The notes beneath the pieces were generated by a model that worked only from the letters and a program-made list of their open reading frames with translations, made no database searches and was not told where the DNA came from. From positions 1 to 64,000 of the forward strand of contig NZ_DF238897.1 in the NCBI RefSeq assembly GCF_000400995.2: a stretch of 64,000 nucleotides of DNA, written 5' to 3'. This DNA is from Acidovorax sp. MR-S7. GTDB taxonomy: Bacteria; Pseudomonadota; Gammaproteobacteria; Burkholderiales; Burkholderiaceae_C. Below, piece by piece: positions 40,656-47,683 of the stretch (the first letter of the stretch is position 1; each line of letters starts with the position of its first letter). A program made the position numbers and the translations under genes.

Positions 40656-40887
40656 AGAAGGACTTTCTGCTCTGGAAATGGACAAATGCGGCAATGCAGC
40701 ATCGAATTATGCCAAAAAGACATGCGGTTATGCACCTGTTTGGTGAGTGGTGTCCGGCCTTGGTGCGGCCGTGCACACCCATGCGCTGCTCCGCACCACG
40801 GCAGTGCCATGGGTGCGGACCATCATCACGGGCAGGGGAAAGGGGCCACGCCATAGCCTGCACGGCGTGCGCAAAGCAGGGAGGAGG

Positions 40888-42819
40888 TCAGCGCCCGCGC
40901 AGGAAAAGCGCGTCGAGCTCTTTCATCGTGAGCTGGCGCCAGGTGGGGCGCCCGTGGTTGCACTGGTCGGAGCGCTCCGTCACTTCCATCTGGCGTAACA
41001 GGGCGTTCATCTCGTCCAGCGTGAGGCGGCGATTGGCGCGCACCGCGCCGTGGCAGGCCATGGTGCCCAGGATCTCGCTCTGCGCACGCTGTACCACGGT
41101 GCTCGCGTCGTGCGCGGCCAGTTCGGCGAGCACGCTGCGCGCCAGCTCCACCGGATTGCCCTGCGCCAGTGTGGTGGGGACGGCGCGCACGGCCAGGGTG
41201 CGCGGCGAGAAAGGGGCGATCTCCAGCCCCAGCATGTCCAGCGTGTCGCCATGGGCCTCGGCGGTGGCCACCTCCTCGGGAGTGGCGGCGAAGGTGGCGG
41301 GAATCAGCAGCGGCTGGCTGGCGATGCGCGCGCCGCTGTCCACCTGGGACTTGAGGCGCTCGTAGACGATGCGTTCATGGGCCGCGTGCATGTCCACCAC
41401 GACGAGGCCTTGCGTGCTCTCGGCCAGGATGTACACGCCATGGATCTGCGCCACGGCGCGGCCCAGCGGCCAGGCAGACGCCTCGTCCTGCACGGCAGGG
41501 AGTGAAACGCCGGCCGGCCACGCTGCGGCAGCCTCGCGCTGCGACGCGCCGGCCGGTGCGGGCGCCACGTCCTCGGCAGTAGCCGCCGGCGGCGCGGAGG
41601 GGGACCACAGCGCCTGCAGGTCGGATACCTTGTGGCCGGCGGGATTATCGAATTTGATAGCTGCTTGCGCTTGCCAGATGGGCGTTTGCGGCCTATTTGA
41701 TGTGTATTCCGGCGCTGCCGGGACTGGCGTGCCGCCGGGGGATTCTGCGGCAGCGGCCAGCGCCTGTGCGCGGGGCGCAGCCAGCGCGTTCTCCACGGCG
41801 TGGCGCACGGCCTGGTGCACCTCGCGGCTGTCGCGGAAGCGCACTTCGATCTTGGTGGGGTGCACGTTCACGTCCACCCGCTGCGGGTCGATGCGCACAT
41901 AGAGCGCATACACGGGCTGCCGCTGGCCGTGCAGGACGTCCTCGTAGGCGCTGCGGGCCGCATGGGTGAGCACCTTGTCGCGCACGAAGCGGCCGTTCAC
42001 ATAGCAGAACTGCTGGTCGGCGCGCGAGCGGGCGGTATCGGGCAGGCCCGCGCGGCCGGTCACGGTGACATGGCCCGTGCGCTGGTGCACGGCCACGGAG
42101 TCGCGCAGGAAATCGTCGCCCAGCACGTCGGCCAGGCGTCGGTTCAGCGCCTCGCGCAGTGCGCTCTCATCGGCAGGCGCATCGGGTGCCAGCGTGGCGC
42201 GCCACTGCTCGACCAGCTTTCCCTCGTGCCAGATGGCGAAGCCCACGTCCGGCCGCGCCAGCGCGTGGCGGCGCACGGCCTCGATGCAGTGGGCGAGTTC
42301 GGTGGCGTCGGTCTTGAGGAACTTGCGCCGCGCGGGGGTGGAGAAGAACAGCTCCTTCACCTCCACGGTCGTCCCCTGGCCGCGTGCGGCAGGGCGCAGC
42401 TCGCCTGTCGGGGCGTGCAGCAGGAAGGCGCTGGGCTGCTGCGCGGTGCGCGAGAGCAGCGACATCTCCGACACCGACGCGATGGCCGCCAGCGCTTCGC
42501 CGCGAAAGCCCATGGTGGCGACGGACTCCAGGTCGTCCAGGCTGGCGATCTTGCTGGTGGCGTGGCGGCGCAGGGCTACGGGCAGCTCGTCCTGGGGAAT
42601 GCCGGCGCCGTCGTCCTCCACGGAGATCAGGCGCACGCCGCCCGCGGACAGGCGCACGGTGATGGCAGTGGCCCCGGCGTCCAGCGCGTTGTCCACCAGC
42701 TCCCGCACGGCGGAGGCTGGGCGCTCGACCACTTCGCCTGCCGCAATCTGGCTGATGAGCTCGTCGGGCAGGTCGCGAATGGGGCGGCGGGAAGGAGAGG
42801 TCGGTGCGGGCGCGTTCAC
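40888..42819 (-). CDS. mutL: DNA mismatch repair protein MutL (endonuclease type)
   Basis: This 643-residue protein has an N-terminal GHKL ATPase (about 12-335: RELVDNALDAGA, DDGAGI, GFRGEAL), a linker of about 110 residues, and a C-terminal dimerisation domain containing DMHAAHERIVYE (about 475-486), which fits the DQHA(X)2E(X)4E endonuclease motif. MutL of this type nicks DNA itself, as in bacteria without MutH and Dam. The linker holds an in-frame copy of the dispersed repeat (residues ~373-390). The start is a GTG at 42817-42819; the next candidates would remove conserved sequence. Confidence 0.95.
   Translation of the reverse strand: MNAPAPTSPSRRPIRDLPDELISQIAAGEVVERPASAVRELVDNALDAGATAITVRLSAGGVRLISVEDDGAGIPQDELPVALRRHATSKIASLDDLESVATMGFRGEALAAIASVSEMSLLSRTAQQPSAFLLHAPTGELRPAARGQGTTVEVKELFFSTPARRKFLKTDATELAHCIEAVRRHALARPDVGFAIWHEGKLVEQWRATLAPDAPADESALREALNRRLADVLGDDFLRDSVAVHQRTGHVTVTGRAGLPDTARSRADQQFCYVNGRFVRDKVLTHAARSAYEDVLHGQRQPVYALYVRIDPQRVDVNVHPTKIEVRFRDSREVHQAVRHAVENALAAPRAQALAAAAESPGGTPVPAAPEYTSNRPQTPIWQAQAAIKFDNPAGHKVSDLQALWSPSAPPAATAEDVAPAPAGASQREAAAAWPAGVSLPAVQDEASAWPLGRAVAQIHGVYILAESTQGLVVVDMHAAHERIVYERLKSQVDSGARIASQPLLIPATFAATPEEVATAEAHGDTLDMLGLEIAPFSPRTLAVRAVPTTLAQGNPVELARSVLAELAAHDASTVVQRAQSEILGTMACHGAVRANRRLTLDEMNALLRQMEVTERSDQCNHGRPTWRQLTMKELDALFLRGR
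41651..41702 (-). repeat. Dispersed hairpin repeat, copy G, inside mutL
   Basis: On the minus strand it reads TAGGCCGCAAACGCCCATCT, then GGCAAGCGCAAGCAGCTATC and AAATTC: a near-perfect right arm of the family within coding sequence, same orientation as the gene. It encodes NRPQTPIWQAQAAIKF in the MutL linker. The left arm is diverged, which fits an older insertion or selection for an open frame. Confidence 0.75.
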
Positions 42820-42869
42820 CGGTGCATTCTATGCAGCGTGGCCAGGCCCGCAGGCGCTGGGCGGGCCGG

Positions 42870-43115
42870 TCAGCGGCGGCGGTGGCCGCGGTCGTTGTTG
42901 CGGCCGACTTCGTTGCCGATCAGCGCGCCGGCCGCCGCTCCGCCGACGGTCCCGAGCGTGGAGCCGAACACGGCGTTGCCGACCAGGCCGCCCGCAACGG
43001 CCCCCACGCCGGTGCCGATCTGGCTGTTGGTGGGACGGTGCGCGCAGCCGGAGAGTGCCAGTGCGCCGGCGATCAGGGCGGCGGCGGCCAGGGTGCGGGT
43101 GAATCGTGCGGTCAT
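42870..43115 (-). CDS. Glycine-zipper lipoprotein (OsmB/SlyB-like)
   Basis: This 81-residue protein has a lipoprotein signal (ALALSGCAH, Cys at ~24) and then repeated Gly/Ala zipper segments (IGTGVGAVAGGLVGNAVFG, VGGAAAGALIGNEVG) ending in an Arg/His-rich tail. It is probably an outer-membrane-anchored stress lipoprotein. A close paralogue lies at 44009-44242, on the other side of dedA. Confidence 0.8.
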   Translation of the reverse strand: MTARFTRTLAAAALIAGALALSGCAHRPTNSQIGTGVGAVAGGLVGNAVFGSTLGTVGGAAAGALIGNEVGRNNDRGHRRR

Positions 43116-43299
43116 GGTTGTTCCTCCTTGTCGATGGCCCGACTATGCCCGCGCTCTTTGAAGCTCAGCCGCCCAATACGTACCGTTTTGCGAGCGGTTG
43201 TGTCCGATTGCTAAGAACGCACCGGCAGTGCCATAGGGCATGCCAGGGGCATCCGGGTGAGGCGCTACAGTACGGCGCCAGTCACAAGAGGTTGCCGTT

Positions 43300-43953
43300 T
43301 TGGAAGTCTTCCAGTTCCTGATCGATTTCATCCTGCACGTGGATAAGCATCTCGCGGCCTTCGTCGCGAGCTACGGGCCCTGGGTGTACGCGTTGCTGTT
43401 CATCATCGTGTTCGTGGAGACAGGCGTGGTGGTCATGCCCTTCCTGCCCGGCGATTCGCTGCTGTTCGTCGTAGGCGCGCTCAGCGGCGCCGGCCTCATG
43501 AGCTTTCCGCTGGCCTGCGCCGTCCTGCTGGTAGCCGCGATCCTGGGGGACCAGTGCAACTACAGCATCGGTCGTTATTTCGGGCCGAAAGTGTTCCAGT
43601 GGGACAACTCGCGCTGGTTCAACAAGCGGGCGTTCGACCAGGCCCATGCGTTCTATGAGCGTTATGGCGGCATCACCATCGTGCTGGCGCGATTCATGCC
43701 CTTCATCCGCACCTTCGCCCCGTTCGTGGCAGGCGTGGCGGCCATGGGCCGCGGCAAGTTCACCGCCTACAACGTGGGGGGCGCCGTACTGTGGGTGATG
43801 GGTATCTGCACTGCAGGCTACTTTTTCGGCAACCTCGCCTGGGTGCAGCAGCACCTGGACAAGATCATCTGGGCCATGATCTTCATCCCAGGCCTCATCG
43901 CCATCGGAGGGGCTTGGCGGGCCAGCCGCAAAAGCACCTCTGCTACGGTTTAA
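43300..43953 (+). CDS. DedA-family membrane protein
   Basis: This 217-residue inner-membrane protein has about five hydrophobic segments. DedA motifs: FVETGVVVMPFLPGDSLLF and ARFMPFIRTFAPFVAGVAAM (membrane-embedded Glu/Asp and Arg residues). DedA proteins recycle lipid carriers such as undecaprenyl phosphate or support envelope homeostasis. The start is TTG at 43300 preceded by AAGAGG; no in-frame ATG lies nearby. The stop abuts repeat copy H. Confidence 0.88.
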   Translation: MEVFQFLIDFILHVDKHLAAFVASYGPWVYALLFIIVFVETGVVVMPFLPGDSLLFVVGALSGAGLMSFPLACAVLLVAAILGDQCNYSIGRYFGPKVFQWDNSRWFNKRAFDQAHAFYERYGGITIVLARFMPFIRTFAPFVAGVAAMGRGKFTAYNVGGAVLWVMGICTAGYFFGNLAWVQQHLDKIIWAMIFIPGLIAIGGAWRASRKSTSATV

Positions 43954-44004
43954 GTAGCTGCTTGCGCCCGCTGGGCGGGCGCAAGAGGCCGTTTTGGCTT
44001 CAAA
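43953..44004 (-). repeat. Dispersed hairpin repeat, copy H
   Basis: On the plus strand GTAGCTGCTTGCGCCCGC, TGG, GCGGGCGCAAGAGGCC: a perfect eleven-base stem CTTGCGCCCGC / GCGGGCGCAAG. It begins at the dedA TAA and fills the gap to the convergent lipoprotein gene. It could also act as a terminator hairpin, since GTTTTGG follows. Confidence 0.7.
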
Positions 44005-44008
44005 CGCT

Positions 44009-44242
44009 TTAGCGGCGGCCCTGGCGGCCGTCGCGGTCTTCGCCCAGTTCGTGGCCGATCAGCGCGCCGGCAGCGGCGCCGCCGACCGTAGCGGCCGTGC
44101 CGCCGAGCGCGCTACCCACTACGCCTCCGGCCACGGCGCCTACGCCGGTGCCGATCTGCGCATTCGTGGGATTGCTGGAGCAGCCGACCATGCCCAGCGC
44201 TGCTGCGCAGGCGGCTGCGGAGAGAAGATGACGGTAGTTCAT
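44009..44242 (-). CDS. Glycine-zipper lipoprotein, paralogue
   Basis: This 77-residue protein (MNYRHLLSAAACAAALG...) has lipobox MVGCSS (Cys ~21) and a Gly-zipper region closely matching the 42870 gene: both read PTN(A/S)QIGTGVGAVAGG and VGGAAAGALIG. The tail is EDRDGRQGRR. Both lie on the minus strand around dedA, so a duplication is likely. The ATG at 44240-44242 has AAGGAG upstream. Confidence 0.8.
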   Translation of the reverse strand: MNYRHLLSAAACAAALGMVGCSSNPTNAQIGTGVGAVAGGVVGSALGGTAATVGGAAAGALIGHELGEDRDGRQGRR

Positions 44243-44345
44243 GATGGGCTCCTTGTCGTGAAAGCACCCTGTGTGGGTGGATGTCTTCACTGTGCCCTGC
44301 GCTTCTGCGCGGGGCTGTAGGTGTGCCCATTCGCCGGCTGTAGGA

Positions 44346-44678
44346 CTAGCCCGGTGCCAGGCAGATGGTGACGAGCAGCGACGCGTCCCGGATCGCGCGC
44401 AGCGCATGCGGCGCGCGCGGCGCCAGGTGCAGGAAATCGCATGCGCGCAGCATGTGCGCCGTGGGTCCGACGCTGAACTCCACCTCGCCCTCGATGCACT
44501 GTACGGTGATCTCACCGGGCGTGTCGTGCTGGCGCAGGGCCTTGCCCGCGGGCAGTACCACGCGGATCACTTCCAGTTGCTGCGCCTTGATGATGGCGAA
44601 GGTGGTGGCCTCGGTCAGGCACTGGCCCAGGGGCCGGACGCTGACGACTTCGGAGGATTGGGCGTGGGGCAGTGCCAT
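44346..44678 (-). CDS. Small cupin-domain protein
   Basis: This 110-residue single cupin barrel has the first motif around VLPAGKALRQHDTPGEITVQCIEGEVEFSVG shortened to its core (one His, one Glu) and the second around DFLHLAPRAPHALRA with His. It may bind a metal; the ligand and reaction are unknown. The start ATG 44676-44678 has AGGAGA upstream. It follows amiC on the same strand after 35 bases. Confidence 0.72.
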   Translation of the reverse strand: MALPHAQSSEVVSVRPLGQCLTEATTFAIIKAQQLEVIRVVLPAGKALRQHDTPGEITVQCIEGEVEFSVGPTAHMLRACDFLHLAPRAPHALRAIRDASLLVTICLAPG

Positions 44679-44713
44679 GGTGGTCTCCTGGTGCGCCGCC
44701 CGCGCCGCGCCGG

Positions 44714-46111
44714 TCACACGGACCGGCTGCGTGCCAGCGGCGGGTTCTTGGCGAAGTACCGGATGATGCCGCGCATCAGCGCATCGGCCAACTGCTGCTG
44801 GTAGGCGCTCGACCGCAGCTTGGCCTCTTCCTCAGGGTTGCTGATGAAGGCGGTCTCCACCAGCACGCTGGGAATGTCGGGTGCCTTGAGTACGGCGAAG
44901 CCCGCCTGCTCCACGCGGGGCTTGTGCAGCCGGGCCATGCCGCCGATCTCGCCCAGCAGCACGCTGCCGAGCTTGAGGCTGTCGTTGATCTGCGCCGTGG
45001 TGCTCATGTCGAGCAGCGCGCGCTGCAGGTGGCGGTCGCGCTGCGAGCCGACGTTCACGCCGCCGATCAGGTCGGCCTGGTTCTCCTTGTTGGCGAGCCA
45101 GCGCGCGGCCGAGCTGGAGGCGCCGCTCTGGCTCAGCGCGAACACGCTGGCCCCGCGCGCGGCCGGAGTGGTGAACGCATCGGCGTGGATGGAGACGAAC
45201 AGGTCCGCCTGCACGCGCCGTGCCTTGTCCACGCGCGTGGCCAGGGGCACGAAGTAGTCCGCGTCGCGCGTGAGGAAGGCGCGCATGGGGTTGCCGCCCA
45301 CGCTGGTGGCGTTGATGCGGTCGCGCAGGAGGTGGGCCACCTTGAGCACCACGTCCTTCTCGCGCGTGCCGCCGGGACCGATGGCGCCCGGGTCTTCCCC
45401 TCCGTGGCCCGGGTCGAGGGCGACGATGATGAGGCGGTCCGTTGCCCGGGCCACGGTGGGTGCCGGCGGGCGCGCCGGCGGAGAGGCGGCCAGAGGGGGC
45501 TGCTGTGCGGGTGCGGCCGGTGCCGCGGGCACTGGCGGGACCTTGAGGCTGTGCTGGGCGATCAGGTCGCCGAGCGGGTCTTCCGCCAGGGACGCCGGTG
45601 GCGGCGCGGGGGTGTTCAGCGGCGCCTCGCGCAGCCGCTCGGCGATCAGCGTTTCCAGCGGGTCGGGCGCCTGGGCGGGGTAGAGGTCGAACACCAGCCG
45701 GTGCTGGTAGGCTGCGATGGGCGGCAGCGTGAACACCTGCGGCAGCGCGGCCTGCTTCAAATCCACCACCAGGCGCACCACGCCGGGTGCGTTCTGCCCC
45801 ACGCGGATGCCGGCGATGTTGGGGTCGTCCGGCATGACCCGGGCCACCAGCTCGCGCAGCGAGGGGTTGAGGTCGATGCCCTCGATGTCCACCGCCAAGC
45901 GCGGCGGCGTGGTCACGAAGAACTGCTTGGCGACCAGCTGGTGATCGGACTCGATGGTCACGCGCGAGTAGTCCTGCGCGGGCCACACGCGCACCGCCAC
46001 GATGGTGGCGCCGCGCGCGATCTGCTGCGCGCCCAGCAACAGCACCAGGCTGCCTGCTTGCAGCAGCGAGCGGCGGGTGGAGCGTGAGCGGGGTGGGGGC
46101 GCGTCACTCAT
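44714..46111 (-). CDS. amiC: Tat-exported N-acetylmuramoyl-L-alanine amidase AmiC
   Basis: This 465-residue cell-wall hydrolase cuts the amide bond between MurNAc and the stem peptide at division. It has a twin-arginine signal (RSTRRSLLQAG, residues 10-20), an AMIN targeting domain (about 36-145), a Pro/Ala linker (165-220) and an Amidase_3 domain (226-455) with zinc ligands H236 (DPGHGGEDPGA), E251 (GTREKD) and H309 (SIHADAF). It is translationally coupled to tsaE (ATGA). Confidence 0.93.
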   Translation of the reverse strand: MSDAPPPRSRSTRRSLLQAGSLVLLLGAQQIARGATIVAVRVWPAQDYSRVTIESDHQLVAKQFFVTTPPRLAVDIEGIDLNPSLRELVARVMPDDPNIAGIRVGQNAPGVVRLVVDLKQAALPQVFTLPPIAAYQHRLVFDLYPAQAPDPLETLIAERLREAPLNTPAPPPASLAEDPLGDLIAQHSLKVPPVPAAPAAPAQQPPLAASPPARPPAPTVARATDRLIIVALDPGHGGEDPGAIGPGGTREKDVVLKVAHLLRDRINATSVGGNPMRAFLTRDADYFVPLATRVDKARRVQADLFVSIHADAFTTPAARGASVFALSQSGASSSAARWLANKENQADLIGGVNVGSQRDRHLQRALLDMSTTAQINDSLKLGSVLLGEIGGMARLHKPRVEQAGFAVLKAPDIPSVLVETAFISNPEEEAKLRSSAYQQQLADALMRGIIRYFAKNPPLARSRSV

Positions 46112-46623
46112 GGCGTGGAAAGTCCTAGGAGCACGTCACGGCCATGGGGCGTGTGGGCCTGCAGCGTCACGTGCCGGGCGTGATCATCCACTGCTTCAAT
46201 GTAAATAGCAATATCCGCAGGCGGGGTGAGGCTTCCTGCGTTCCCGGGCCATTCGGCGAGCTTGAGGCCGGGGCCAGCGAAGATGTCGCGGAAGCCCGCG
46301 TCCTCCCACTCGCGCGGATCGGTGAAGCGGTAGAAGTCGAAGTGCCAGACGGGCAGGTCCCCTGCCTGGTGCGGCTCCACCACTGCATAGGTCGGGCTCT
46401 TGATGCGGCCTTGCACCCCCAGCGCGCGCAGCAGGTGGCGCACCAGCGTGGTCTTGCCCGCGCCCAGGTCGCCATGCAGCGTGATGAAGGCATTGCGCAG
46501 GGCGGGCTGAGCGGCCAGCCGCGCGGCGCACAGGGCCGTGTCGTCCTCGCTCTGCCAATGCTGCACCAGGCTGTGCAGGGGAGGGCTTTCTACAATTTGG
46601 CGGTAATGGTGTGCAGCAGTCAA
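46108..46623 (-). CDS. tsaE: tRNA threonylcarbamoyladenosine synthesis ATPase TsaE
   Basis: This small ATPase supports TsaB/TsaD in making t6A37 of ANN-decoding tRNAs. P-loop HGDLGAGKTTLVRHLL, then GRIKSPTYAVVEPH and HFDFYRF are diagnostic. The start is uncertain: TTG at 46621-46623 (GAGGA upstream, 171 residues) is used; GTG at 46564-46566 would give 152 residues with no ribosome site. With the TTG the gene overlaps the 5' end of divergent queG by 18 bases. Confidence 0.85.
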   Translation of the reverse strand: MTAAHHYRQIVESPPLHSLVQHWQSEDDTALCAARLAAQPALRNAFITLHGDLGAGKTTLVRHLLRALGVQGRIKSPTYAVVEPHQAGDLPVWHFDFYRFTDPREWEDAGFRDIFAGPGLKLAEWPGNAGSLTPPADIAIYIEAVDDHARHVTLQAHTPHGRDVLLGLSTP

Positions 46624-47682
46624 CTTGTTCCTCAGATACGAGGCTGGGCCCGCGAGCTTGGATTTTCCCAAATCGGCGTGGCGGGGGGGGATTTGTCCGA
46701 AGCCGAACCCGGATTGATGCAATGGCTGGCCCAGGGGTTCCATGGCGAGATGCACTACATGGCGGCCCACGGGCTCAAGCGCGCCCGGCCGGCCGAGCTG
46801 GTGCCCGGCACCGTGAGCGTGATCACCGCGCGCATGGACTACCTGCCGCGCGATACGGCGCCGGAGTGGCAGGCCGTCGAGCTGGGCCGGCTGGCGCGCC
46901 CGCAGGAGGCCGTCGTCTCCGTCTACGCCCGGGGCCGCGACTACCACAAGGTGCTGCGCGCGCGGCTGCAAAAGCTCAGCGACCGCGTCGCCGAGGCGGT
47001 GGGGCCCTTCGGCCACCGCGTGTTCACCGACTCGGCTCCGGTGCTGGAGGCGGAGCTCGCGCGCCGCAGCGGCCAGGGCTGGCGGGGCAAGCATACGCTG
47101 GTGCTCTCGCGCGAGGCGGGTTCCATGTTCTTCCTCGGCGAGATCTATGTGGACATGGCGCTGGAGCCCACCGCGCCCGTCAGTGCGCACTGCGGCAGCT
47201 GCCAGGCCTGCATGGACGTGTGCCCGACGCAGGCCATCGTGGCGCCGCACCGCGTGGACGCGCGGCGCTGCATCTCGTACCTGACCATCGAGCACGCGGG
47301 CAGCATCCCCCTGGAGCTGCGCCCGCTCATGGGCAACCGCATCTACGGCTGCGACGACTGCCAGCTCATCTGTCCCTGGAACAAGTTCGCACAGACAAGC
47401 AGGCTGCCGGACTTCGACGCGCGCACGGGCCTGGTGGCGCAGCAGCTCGTGCACCTGTTCTCCTGGGACGACGCCACCTTCCTGCGCATGACCGAGGGCG
47501 GGCCGATCCGCCGCATCGGCCACGAGCGCTGGCTGCGCAACATCGCCGTGGCGCTGGGCAATGCGCTGCGCGCTGCCGGCCCGGCGCAGGCGCCCACGCT
47601 CGAGACCGCGCTGCGCACCCGCGCAGAGCACGGCAGCGCCCTGGTGCGCGAGCATGTAGGCTGGGCCCTGGCGCAACAATAG
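46606..47682 (+). CDS. queG: Epoxyqueuosine reductase QueG
   Basis: This 358-residue iron-sulfur, cobalamin-dependent enzyme does the last step of queuosine synthesis in tRNA. Cluster motifs are CGSCQACMDVCPTQAI and CDDCQLICPWNKFAQ; the cobalamin-binding N-terminal domain begins ELGFSQIGVAGGDLS. The ATG at 46606 is used. It is divergent from tsaE, another tRNA anticodon-loop modification gene. Confidence 0.92.
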   Translation: MVCSSQLVPQIRGWARELGFSQIGVAGGDLSEAEPGLMQWLAQGFHGEMHYMAAHGLKRARPAELVPGTVSVITARMDYLPRDTAPEWQAVELGRLARPQEAVVSVYARGRDYHKVLRARLQKLSDRVAEAVGPFGHRVFTDSAPVLEAELARRSGQGWRGKHTLVLSREAGSMFFLGEIYVDMALEPTAPVSAHCGSCQACMDVCPTQAIVAPHRVDARRCISYLTIEHAGSIPLELRPLMGNRIYGCDDCQLICPWNKFAQTSRLPDFDARTGLVAQQLVHLFSWDDATFLRMTEGGPIRRIGHERWLRNIAVALGNALRAAGPAQAPTLETALRTRAEHGSALVREHVGWALAQQ

Positions 47683-47683
47683 A

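Noticed and set aside
40680-40720. Sigma-54-type promoter before gdhA (TGGCAT ... TGCTGCAT on the minus strand)
   Set aside because: The GG and GC elements are 11 or 14 bases apart instead of the required 10.
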